In this document: positions 1-5,009 of the stretch, one piece after another | Layout: every line of letters starts with the position of its first letter | Position numbering within the stretch: position 1 is the stretch's first letter | Assembly: GCA_031288675.1 (NCBI GenBank) | Contig: JAITQY010000029.1 | Location: forward strand, 1-7,376 | Length of the DNA: 7,376 nt | Reading direction: 5' to 3' | Source: Oscillospiraceae bacterium | GTDB taxonomy: Bacteria; Bacillota; Clostridia; Oscillospirales; Oscillospiraceae | Notes under the pieces: generated by a model | Database searches by the model: none | Told to the model about the DNA's origin: nothing | What the model saw: the letters and a program-made list of their open reading frames with translations, nothing else | Position numbers and translations under genes: made by a program

Positions 1-2
1 CT

Positions 3-146
3 GGGGCGGGGCTTGACAAACAATCCTACATTGATACAGTCAAGGCGCGGTATGTTTCACAGAAAAGCCTTGAAAGCAAAACCCCGATAGGAACGCTTTC
101 CGAGCGTGACAAAATAGGATTGATAGAGTTCCTCGCGACGCATTAG
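3..146 (+). CDS. C-terminal fragment of an unidentified phage protein (5' end outside window)
   Basis: The reading frame is open from the window edge to a TAG at 144-146 and gives the last 47 residues of a protein. The fragment is charged and probably helical, and ends in ERDKIGLIEFLATH. I do not recognise the family. A gene just upstream of a scaffold/capsid cluster would usually be a portal, head-morphogenesis or protease gene, but nothing in these 47 residues shows that. A strong intrinsic terminator follows 27 bases after the stop, so this gene may close a transcription unit. That the frame is coding is supported by codon use like the downstream genes (gcg, gac, aaa) and by the terminator placement. 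The identity is unknown. Confidence 0.65.
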   Translation, partial: GAGLDKQSYIDTVKARYVSQKSLESKTPIGTLSERDKIGLIEFLATH

Positions 147-172
147 CCGACAGAATACGCACAAGAAATGTC

Positions 173-197
173 ACGCCGCACGGCGCGGCGTTTTTTT
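173..197 (+). terminator. Rho-independent terminator
   Basis: ACGCCGC (173-179) pairs perfectly with GCGGCGT (185-191) around a five-base loop (ACGGC). The stem is seven base pairs, six of them G-C, and is followed at once by a run of seven T (191-197). This is a textbook intrinsic terminator for + strand transcription. There is no A-run upstream, so it should not work in reverse. It lies 27 bases after the stop at 146 and before the scaffold gene, an unusual spot inside a late operon. Confidence 0.85.
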
Positions 198-218
198 GTT
201 GCCCAAAAGGAGAGCCAT

Positions 219-323
219 ATGCAAACGATGCTAAAAAAATACAACTGCTGCATATCGGCAAGCGCGGACGGCGCAGGAGAAAACCACAAAAGAATAAGGG
301 AGGGTATGTGCAATGGCTCGTGA
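219..323 (+). CDS. Putative 34-residue small protein, unknown function
   Basis: ATG at 219 is preceded by AAAAGGAGAG (205-214), a good ribosome binding site at about six bases spacing. The frame stays open for 34 codons to TGA at 321-323. The product begins MQTMLKKYNCC, carries three cysteines (residues 10, 11 and 30) and has a basic, charged C-terminal half. It has no membrane segment and matches no family I know; the cysteines do not form a recognisable zinc ribbon. It starts 21 bases after the terminator T-run and overlaps the start of the next micro-ORF (313). Only the ribosome binding site and the open frame support it. It could instead be untranslated leader for the scaffold gene. Confidence 0.35.
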   Translation: MQTMLKKYNCCISASADGAGENHKRIREGMCNGS

Positions 324-360
324 CAAACCGAATAAAACAGACAAGAATACAAGGAGGTGA
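313..360 (+). CDS. Putative 15-residue leader peptide before the scaffold gene
   Basis: ATG at 313 has AAGGGAGGG (296-304) eight bases upstream. The 15-residue product (MARDKPNKTDKNTRR) is very basic and polar. Its TGA (358-360) lies inside the AAGGAGGTGA ribosome binding site of the scaffold gene, four bases before that ATG at 365. A ribosome stopping here would sit on the scaffold ribosome binding site, so translational coupling is possible. The start overlaps the end of the 219-323 frame by 11 bases. The ORF is short enough to arise by chance; the ribosome binding site and the stop position are the only support. Confidence 0.3.
   Translation: MARDKPNKTDKNTRR
351..360 (+). promoter_or_regulatory. 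Ribosome binding site fixing the scaffold gene start
   Basis: AAGGAGGTGA is a near-perfect anti-16S match, with its GGAGG core seven bases before ATG 365. It decides the start: the frame can be extended upstream to a GTG/ATG-type codon at 308, but that extension would run through this site. Confidence 0.85.
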
Positions 361-364
361 GAAT

Positions 365-1525
365 ATGGCAACTAAATTGAAGAACCTTAGCGTAACAAGC
401 GTTGACGTAGTCAATCAGGGCGCAAATCAAGACGCGCATATCCGGCTGTTCAAACGCAAAGACGGCGAACAGGGAGACAGCTTCGTTCAGAAGCTCGCCG
501 CCGCTATAGCGGGCGCATTCGGTAAATCGGATAATCAGACCGATGTTTCAAAAGACGGCGCGGCGACATTTGCGGACGAGATAAAACGCGAGAAAATGCG
601 TAATATCGTCAGTCAAGTGTGGGACTACTGCTACGCGCTGTCAGACAGTCTCGGCTCAATTATTTTTGATGATGAGCAAGACGAGGATGCGAAACGTGAG
701 ATGATGCTTACGTCTATTGATGAATTCGCGGAAACAATGCGGGAGGCTATTCCACAATGGGCGTCAGGCAAAGAGTCAGTCATCGGCAAAATAGAGAAAT
801 CCAAAACGCAGGAGGAAGCATTCAGCCTTTTTTGGAGCAACTATGAAAACGCAGGAGAAGAACCGAAAGAAGCTGACCCGTTAGTAGCAAAAGGCACCAT
901 TAACCAAGCAACAAACTCCGATACCGGAGAAAATAATCCAACCTTAAAGGAGGAAAAGGAAATGAAATTTGACAAGAGCAAAATGACCACGGAGGAACAG
1001 GCTACACTCGCAGACCTTGAGAAGCGGTACGGCACGACGGAAGAACCCTGCACCCCCGCTTCGCCCGACGCAACCACAGGCGCGGAACTTCATCCGGAAG
1101 TAAAAAAAGCACTCGAAGACTTTGACGCGGTCAAGAAACAGCAGACCGCCGAAATTGAGGAGCTGAAAAAGAGCCTTGAAACGGAGCGCCTGACAGCGTT
1201 CGCCAAGAAGTATGAGCCGCTCGGGAAAAAGGCTGACGAACTGGCGGCTAAGCTGTACGACCTGAAAAAGGCGGGCGGCACCGTCTACGACGATTACGTT
1301 GCGCTGCTTGACGAGAACCTGACTACGCTCGAAAAGAGCGGACTGTTCAGTGAGATTGGCAAGAACACGCAAGGAAGCGCCGGAACGGCGGAAACGCTGA
1401 CAATCAAGGCTTCCGAAATAGCCAAAAACGGAATTAGCCAAGCTGACGCTATCGTTAAAGCATTTGAGGAACATCCGGAACTCGCGGCACAGTATGAAGC
1501 TGAATATGAAAATGGAGGTAACTAA
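365..1525 (+). CDS. Phage scaffold-like head protein (XkdF-type N-terminal motif), long form
   Basis: This 386-residue protein is hydrophilic and acidic. Near the N-terminus (residues 8-30) it has the stretch SVTSVDVVNQGANQDAHIRL, followed by FKR. This resembles the 'VDLVxxGANxxA...FK' signature seen around PBSX XkdF-like and other phage head maturation proteins. I see no catalytic protease domain before it, so this is not an obvious protease. Residues 70-165 look helical. A linker rich in N, T, E and K spans about 165-199. Residues 200-386 form a scaffold-like half: a charged, probably coiled-coil segment (about 245-300, with KKQQTAEIEELKKSLETERL) and a helical C-terminus. The gene precedes the decoration and capsid genes, the normal place for a scaffold. 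A second in-frame start at 962 lies behind a strong ribosome binding site, so two products are likely. The scaffold role is inferred from position and composition. Confidence 0.7.
   Translation: MATKLKNLSVTSVDVVNQGANQDAHIRLFKRKDGEQGDSFVQKLAAAIAGAFGKSDNQTDVSKDGAATFADEIKREKMRNIVSQVWDYCYALSDSLGSIIFDDEQDEDAKREMMLTSIDEFAETMREAIPQWASGKESVIGKIEKSKTQEEAFSLFWSNYENAGEEPKEADPLVAKGTINQATNSDTGENNPTLKEEKEMKFDKSKMTTEEQATLADLEKRYGTTEEPCTPASPDATTGAELHPEVKKALEDFDAVKKQQTAEIEELKKSLETERLTAFAKKYEPLGKKADELAAKLYDLKKAGGTVYDDYVALLDENLTTLEKSGLFSEIGKNTQGSAGTAETLTIKASEIAKNGISQADAIVKAFEEHPELAAQYEAEYENGGN
946..953 (+). promoter_or_regulatory. Internal ribosome binding site within the scaffold gene
   Basis: AAAGGAGG lies eight bases before an in-frame ATG (962-964) inside the 365-1525 gene. 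It is as strong as the sites before the decoration and capsid genes, and the same AAAGGAGGAAAA string precedes the major capsid gene at 1958. It falls in the low-complexity linker just before the scaffold-like half begins, where a second start would make structural sense. Confidence 0.7.
962..1525 (+). CDS. Nested in-frame scaffold protein (short form of the 365-1525 product)
   Basis: Translation from ATG 962 (codon 200 of the long form) would give a 187-residue protein starting MKFDKSKMTTEEQATL. It contains the charged coiled-coil region (about residues 45-100 of the short form), then a helical tail ending in YEAEYENGGN. Size and composition (small, acidic, coiled coil, rich in K, E and A) fit a scaffold that is removed or recycled during prohead assembly. 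The separate strong ribosome binding site at 946-953 is direct sequence evidence. The layout mirrors lambda, where the Nu3 scaffold starts in frame inside gene C; that comparison is established knowledge and its application here is inference. Both forms sharing a C-terminus would let the long form co-assemble through the scaffold domain. Confidence 0.6.
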   Translation: MKFDKSKMTTEEQATLADLEKRYGTTEEPCTPASPDATTGAELHPEVKKALEDFDAVKKQQTAEIEELKKSLETERLTAFAKKYEPLGKKADELAAKLYDLKKAGGTVYDDYVALLDENLTTLEKSGLFSEIGKNTQGSAGTAETLTIKASEIAKNGISQADAIVKAFEEHPELAAQYEAEYENGGN

Positions 1526-1527
1526 CA

Positions 1528-1956
1528 ATGGCAAAGCAATATCTAAACGCATTCATTAACAACAGCGCGACCATTAGAGGGACTGCAGCGGCAGACCTCA
1601 CAAACGCCGCTCATAAGGCGGTCAAGTTTGACGGAAACGGGCAGTTCGTACTTCCGGGCGCGGGCGACCCCGTTATCGGAATTATCCTGTCGGACGTTGC
1701 CGCAATAGAGAGCGGAGCTAATCTCGTCACTAAGGCGGGAACGGAGGTTGACGTGCTGGTAAAGTACATCGGTCTGATTGAGGCTGCCGGCGCGATTGCC
1801 AAAGGCGACCTTTTGACCGTTACCGCGACCGGAACAGCGACGCAAGCAGATGAAGGCAACTGGATTTTCGGCGTCGCTATGACGGCGGCAGGCGCGGCAG
1901 GAGAACTCGTCCAAATAGAAATTACACAAAGCGGCTACTATCCGGTCGCAGCGTAA
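1528..1956 (+). CDS. DUF2190-like capsid decoration (cement) protein
   Basis: The 142-residue product is small, rich in A, G, V and T, and predicted all-beta. Key stretches are HKAVKFDGNGQFVLPGAGDP (residues 29-48), then a GIILSD strand, GTEVDVLVKYIG, AAGAIAKGDLLTVTATGTAT and FGVAMTAAGAAGELVQIEI. The order 'property value, GV/GI strand, V-x-V-x-G strand, I-x-x-GD-x-L, G-x-A, FGVAMTAAG, V-x-I-x-I' is typical of the DUF2190 family, which is generally linked to capsid decoration. The gene sits directly before the major capsid gene, as expected. ATG 1528 follows the scaffold stop by two bases, and its ribosome binding site (TGGAGGTA, 1513-1520) lies within the end of the scaffold gene, so the two are translationally linked. 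It would act on the outer shell of the head. Confidence 0.75.
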   Translation: MAKQYLNAFINNSATIRGTAAADLTNAAHKAVKFDGNGQFVLPGAGDPVIGIILSDVAAIESGANLVTKAGTEVDVLVKYIGLIEAAGAIAKGDLLTVTATGTATQADEGNWIFGVAMTAAGAAGELVQIEITQSGYYPVAA

Positions 1957-1974
1957 TAAAGGAGGAAAAATAAA

Positions 1975-3015
1975 ATGGCTATTACAAGCAATGAATTGGC
2001 GGCACGCATTAAGAAAGGCGCATTCAAACCGCATATCTATCTTACAAACGTCTGCCTATCCTATTTCCAAAACCTGAACGGCTTCGTGGCGAAGAAAGTG
2101 TTCCCGATTGTACCTGTTCCGACTTCCAGCGCGCTCTATTACGAGTTCGACAAGGGAGACCTTGCCCGTGACAATGTGGCAAGGAAGCCTGAATTCGGTC
2201 ACGTCGCGCCCGGCATTTACAGTAAGCGCGACAAGTACTACCACTGCGAGGTAGACCAAGTAATAACGGGCGTTGACAAAATCGCAAGCCTCGATTTCCA
2301 GCGCACCAACGCGCCCGCAGTCATTGACCCGCGCCGTTCCAAAGTGCGCTGGGTGGCGGAACAGATGAACATACACCTTGACCGTGTATGGGCAGGAAAA
2401 TATTTCAATGCCGCAAGCTGGACTAACGTCTATTCTGGTACAGGCTCTACACCCGCGGCAAACCAATTCTACTACTTCGATAACGAGAACAGCGACCCCG
2501 TTACGTTCTTCAACGCGCTAAGAAACAGAATGCTTCTCGCGGGGCTTCGTAAACCAAATAAAATGGTGCTGGGCGTTAACGCGTTTGTCGCGTTAACAAC
2601 TAACCCGTCCATTTTGGAGCGCATTAAGTATCAGGGAAGCGAAGCGAACCCGGCTAATGTGACAGCGAACGTTCTCGCGCAATTGTTCGGACTGGACGAA
2701 ATCTATGTAGCGGAAAGCGTATATAACGCCGCGCCTAACGGAGCGGCAGACGATATGCAGTTTATCTGCAACCCGAGCGATGTGCTTCTGACTTACACGA
2801 CCAACGCGCCGAGTATCGAAGAGCCAAGCGCAGGATATACGTTCGTGTGGGATATGCTTGGTAACGGGCAATATACGGCAGTACAGCAGTATGAAGGCGA
2901 GGCGGCGACGCATACGGAATTCATTGAGGGATTACTCTGCACCGACCCTGAAATTACCTCAACCGACCTCGGCGTATTCCTGAGCGGCGCGGTAAGTCCG
3001 ACATTCTCGGCGTAA
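1975..3015 (+). CDS. Phage major capsid protein (probable HK97 fold)
   Basis: The 346-residue protein would be the shell subunit of the head. The N-terminal pattern LSYFQNLNGFVAKKVFPIVPV (28-48), then YYEFDKGDLARDNVARKPEFG and a Y-x-C-E segment (89-92), matches a large group of phage capsid proteins ('vfP-x-vpV...y-x-f...R...Y-x-C'). Later segments include RSKVRWVAEQMNIHLDRVWA (121-140), a spine-helix candidate; the phrase LRKPNKMVLGVNAFVALTTN; and an ILERIKYQ segment followed by VLAQLFGLDEIYVAESVYN, the usual 'probe the epitope/axial domain' end. It has no N-terminal delta-like scaffold region, consistent with a separate scaffold gene upstream. ATG 1975 follows AAAGGAGG (1958-1965) with nine bases spacing, after tandem stops TAATAA at 1954. 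It is the highest-confidence head gene here. The exact family cannot be fixed by eye. Confidence 0.88.
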   Translation: MAITSNELAARIKKGAFKPHIYLTNVCLSYFQNLNGFVAKKVFPIVPVPTSSALYYEFDKGDLARDNVARKPEFGHVAPGIYSKRDKYYHCEVDQVITGVDKIASLDFQRTNAPAVIDPRRSKVRWVAEQMNIHLDRVWAGKYFNAASWTNVYSGTGSTPAANQFYYFDNENSDPVTFFNALRNRMLLAGLRKPNKMVLGVNAFVALTTNPSILERIKYQGSEANPANVTANVLAQLFGLDEIYVAESVYNAAPNGAADDMQFICNPSDVLLTYTTNAPSIEEPSAGYTFVWDMLGNGQYTAVQQYEGEAATHTEFIEGLLCTDPEITSTDLGVFLSGAVSPTFSA

Positions 3016-3030
3016 GTGGAGGGTTGAACA

Positions 3031-3384
3031 ATGGCGTATGTTGCAAATAAACCCGTGCGGTTTGATAAGACTTACGCCATTGGGGAGATTATCCCCGATG
3101 GCGTGATAGACCCCAAAATGGAGAAGCGGTTGCTTGACTGGGGCAAGATAACGAAACTCGCCGAGCCGACAAAACTTAGCGATGAGCCTAACACCGGTAA
3201 TGAGGACACAGACGGCAAACTTAACACGCCGGAGAATACAGGCGAAGAAATGACCTCGCAGGAGGTCGAACAAGTAACCGCAACGAACATTCAGCAAACA
3301 ACGGGCTTTGTTTGCGATGTTTGCGGAAAGACCTGCGCGACTAAAACCGCGCTTACGGCACACAAAAAAACGCATAGCAGTTAG
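3031..3384 (+). CDS. Small head/neck-region protein with a C-terminal C2H2 zinc finger
   Basis: The 117-residue product has three parts. Residues 1-45 (YVANKPVRFDKTYAIGEIIP, then a DGVIDPKMEKRLLDWGKI segment) form a compact domain of a type often seen just after major capsid genes: 'FDKxYxxGExI...DPxxxxRLxxWGKI'. Residues 46-92 are an acidic, polar, probably disordered linker. Residues 93-115 are a classical C2H2 finger, C95-x2-C98-x12-H111-x3-H115, with F93 before the first cysteine and L108 at the conserved core position; C102 replaces the usual aromatic residue. The ribosome binding site is GGAGGG (3018-3023), with the start 15 bases after the capsid gene stop. Position suggests a minor head or connector component. 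The finger could bind nucleic acid or protein; its partner is unknown. Confidence 0.75.
   Translation: MAYVANKPVRFDKTYAIGEIIPDGVIDPKMEKRLLDWGKITKLAEPTKLSDEPNTGNEDTDGKLNTPENTGEEMTSQEVEQVTATNIQQTTGFVCDVCGKTCATKTALTAHKKTHSS
3307..3381 (+). other. C2H2 zinc-finger motif (C-x2-C-x12-H-x3-H)
   Basis: This encodes residues 93-117 of the 3031-3384 protein: FVCDVCGKTCATKTALTAHK then KTHSS. Ligand spacing is exactly that of eukaryotic-type fingers, and the F (-2) and L core positions are kept. The helix region (KTALTAHKKTH) is basic, as in nucleic-acid-binding fingers. Confidence 0.85.
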
Positions 3385-3395
3385 GGGGTACCGCA

Positions 3396-3842
3396 ATGAC
3401 ATACAGTTACGATCCGACCCAAATCAAGGCGCGGGGCAAAGACCAAATGCGGTTTGAACTTGGCGATACGCTTACGGACGGCGGCGCGGATACCTGCGCC
3501 CTCGCCGACGAGGAATACGAAGGTATCCTCACCGACATTACAGACGGGAAACGGGCGTGGCTGTATGCCAAGCTTGCGGTCATTGAAGCGGTATTATTCA
3601 AGATGTCATACCAAGTGGATACCAAAATCGACGTTCTGCAATACAATTTCTCAGACAGAGCGGCGCAATGGCAGAAGCTGTACGATAAGCTTAAACAGGA
3701 GATAACGGCTTCGACCGCCGTGCCGGCAATGGACGGACGGGCGATGAGAAAGCCGCCGTATTTCCACACGGAAATGCAGGAAAATCCGCTGGCGCAGGAA
3801 CAGTACGCGCCTTACTCTCCGTTTAGAAAAATGACGGAATAG
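3396..3842 (+). CDS. Head-tail connector/adaptor protein (SPP1 gp15 / HK97 gp6-like)
   Basis: The 148-residue, mostly helical protein would bind under the portal ring as the first head-completion (Ad1-type) layer. Visible signatures are DQMRFELGDT (16-25) and LADEEYEGIL (36-45), then a helix with AWLYAKLAVIEAVLFKMSYQ (54-73), and SDRAAQWQKLYDKLKQEI (86-103). The pattern 'RFxLGDT...L-DEE...A...A...K...s-RaxxwxxLyxxL' is characteristic of these adaptors in Firmicute phages. The C-terminal tail (about 110-148) is rich in P, M and Y and would reach to neighbouring rings. The ribosome binding site is a G-run, AGGGGG (3383-3388), overlapping the preceding stop; it is weaker than its neighbours. The next gene is the matching head-closure protein, which supports the call. 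Confidence 0.75.
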   Translation: MTYSYDPTQIKARGKDQMRFELGDTLTDGGADTCALADEEYEGILTDITDGKRAWLYAKLAVIEAVLFKMSYQVDTKIDVLQYNFSDRAAQWQKLYDKLKQEITASTAVPAMDGRAMRKPPYFHTEMQENPLAQEQYAPYSPFRKMTE

Positions 3843-3855
3843 GAGGGACGTTTGT

Positions 3856-4212
3856 ATGTTTACAGGCGGAGTGTTTTTCTTCCCGGGTCAGGAACTGCGC
3901 GAGTTTGACGTTCTGCGACCTAACGCACGTGAAACGGAAAATGGGCGCATAGTTAACAACGGCTATACTTCCGCTGGTAAGATTACGGCAATCCTCGCGG
4001 CGGCAAAGCCGGAGGAGAAAGAACGGTGGCGGCAGCTCGAACACCCGATAACCCACAAGATAATTCAGCAGCATACACCGGCGTTTGAAATAAAAGCGGG
4101 TGATGTATTTGAGCGTGCGGGACGGCATTTTTACAATCAGGCTATGCCGTACAATGTTGGCGACATAAGTCACTGGACTATCTACTACTGCGAGGAAAGA
4201 GAGGATTTGTAA
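3856..4212 (+). CDS. Head-closure (stopper) protein, SPP1 gp16 / Hc1-like
   Basis: The 118-residue beta-rich protein would close the portal channel after DNA packaging. It carries HPITHKIIQQHTPAFEIKAG (63-82) followed by D83, then GRHFYNQAM (89-97) and HWTIYYCEEREDL at the C-terminus. The order 'I-T-H-k-I ... GD ... gR-x-F ... W-x-x-y-x-E-ER' is the usual mark of phage head-tail stopper proteins. The start is ATG 3856 after AGGAGGG (3841-3847). The stop TAA (4210-4212) shares one base with the ATG of the next gene (TAATG), indicating coupled translation. Its position between the adaptor and a gp10-like neck gene fits exactly. Confidence 0.75.
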   Translation: MFTGGVFFFPGQELREFDVLRPNARETENGRIVNNGYTSAGKITAILAAAKPEEKERWRQLEHPITHKIIQQHTPAFEIKAGDVFERAGRHFYNQAMPYNVGDISHWTIYYCEEREDL

Positions 4213-4688
4213 TGCCTAATCAAAAAAGCGTAAACGCGGCGTTTGCAAATGCGTCACGGGTAGTAGCAAAGCAAATTAAAACGTACCTTGCCGGGATTGA
4301 CAGGGAAGTCGCCGCAAGAGGATACAGGGTCAGCAACCAACTGCGTAACTCCGCTCTCTATGTACTGCGCGGAGAGCGAAGCGGACGAAGGTATCTTGTG
4401 CCGGATACCAAAAGATATTATACCGCTTCTGCGCCCGGAGAAAGCCCGGCGAACAGGCTGGGCATATTCCGGCTTTCGTGGACTACACGGGTAGACGCGC
4501 AAAAGAGCGGCAAACTGTATACCGTGCGGTCGTTAATCGAAAGCAATGTCAAGGCAGGCGCTTACCTGTTAGGTGACATGCTGGAAAAAGGCACGAAGAA
4601 AATGGCGGCGCGTCCGTACAAACAGAAAGTAATAGATCGCGCATTACCCAAAATTATGGAGATTTATAATAGACCGTACAAACCGTAA
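4212..4688 (+). CDS. HK97 gp10-like neck/tail protein
   Basis: This is a 158-residue basic protein. The HK97 gp10-type signature is clear: an N-terminal helix, GRRYLVPDTKRYYTASAPGE (58-77) with SPANRLG following, IFRLSW (85-90), and LEKGTKKMAARPYKQKVIDR (124-143). The phrase 'YTASAPGExPAxxxGxLRxSW ... Y...xExGT-kM-aRPf' is typical of this family, which acts at the neck where the tail joins the head. ATG 4212 overlaps the previous stop by one base; the ribosome binding site AGAGAGG (4198-4204) lies in the end of the head-closure gene. The next gene follows after a 39-base gap. The family call is firm; its exact role in this phage is inferred from neighbours. Confidence 0.82.
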   Translation: MPNQKSVNAAFANASRVVAKQIKTYLAGIDREVAARGYRVSNQLRNSALYVLRGERSGRRYLVPDTKRYYTASAPGESPANRLGIFRLSWTTRVDAQKSGKLYTVRSLIESNVKAGAYLLGDMLEKGTKKMAARPYKQKVIDRALPKIMEIYNRPYKP

Positions 4689-4727
4689 ATTATTAATCTT
4701 TGGTTTGGGCAACGAACGGAGGCAATA

Positions 4728-5009
4728 ATGGCATTAATAGCGGACAAGGACGTAAAGGTATTTGACCTTACGGAAATACATCGCGGAGATTGCGTAAGGG
4801 TTCGCAAAAACGGCGACGACAGTTTCAGAAACGGCGTTGTAATTAAAGCGGAAGAAAGTAAAATTGTAGTCCTTTACAGCAACATACAGAACGAGGCGAC
4901 CAGTTATCTTTTTATATTCCCTGCCGATGTTGCGGACGACGCATGGGAGATGTACTGGACAACTGATTTTGTAACAATCAATCACATAGGCGGTGACGGC
5001 AATGCTTAA
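4728..5009 (+). CDS. Small SH3-like protein of unknown function in the neck cluster
   Basis: The 93-residue product is predicted mostly beta: IHRGDCVRVRKNGDDSFRNG (17-36), VVIKAEESKIVVLYSNIQNE (37-56), then FIFPADVADDAWEMYWTTDF and VTINHIG. The 'GDxVRV...GVVIKA...IVVLYSN' run suggests a small SH3/KOW-like barrel, but I do not recognise a named family. ATG 4728 follows CGGAGG (4717-4722). The end overlaps the tail-completion gene by eight bases (ATG 5002 before TAA 5007-5009). Position between the gp10-like and tail-completion genes suggests a neck or tail-tip accessory protein, or a chaperone. No function is claimed. Confidence 0.7.
   Translation: MALIADKDVKVFDLTEIHRGDCVRVRKNGDDSFRNGVVIKAEESKIVVLYSNIQNEATSYLFIFPADVADDAWEMYWTTDFVTINHIGGDGNA
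4988..4996 (+). promoter_or_regulatory. Ribosome binding site deciding the tail-completion start
   Basis: AGGCGGTGA differs by one base from AGGAGGTGA and lies five bases before ATG 5002. A GTG at 4993 in the same frame falls inside this site, so the downstream ATG is the better start. Confidence 0.65.

Noticed and set aside
232..297. Alternative frame after the A7 run (233-239) reading AAYRQARTAQEKTTKE, ending TAA at 295-297
   Set aside because: It looks protein-like but has no start codon. It would need a +1 shift from the 219 frame at the A-run; one possible slip or sequencing indel is not enough support.
320..350. Possible promoter GTGACA ... AAGAAT before the scaffold gene
   Set aside because: The -35-like box is fair, but the -10-like box matches the consensus poorly, and the region is otherwise explained by a micro-ORF and a ribosome binding site.
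308..364. Upstream extension of the scaffold gene by 19 codons, starting at 308
   Set aside because: The extension runs through the excellent AAGGAGGTGA site (351-360), which is correctly spaced for ATG 365, and the extra residues do not look like part of the protein.
40..439. Open frames on the - strand (124 and 98 codons) across the leader region
   Set aside because: No ribosome binding sites, low-complexity F/S/C-rich translations, and they run antisense to the upstream gene end, terminator and scaffold start; they are shadows of the + strand genes.
944..1552. 202-codon open frame on the - strand opposite the scaffold gene
   Set aside because: Antisense shadow: its translation is L/F/R-rich with no recognisable domain, and the + strand has a well-supported gene with ribosome binding sites.
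3250..3384. Internal start at ATG 3250 giving a free zinc-finger peptide
   Set aside because: The nearest GGAG (3231-3234) is about 15 bases away, too far for good initiation, unlike the clear internal site in the scaffold gene.
4288..4494. 68-codon + strand open frame inside the gp10-like gene
   Set aside because: Out-of-frame shadow within a gene with strong family signatures; no ribosome binding site.
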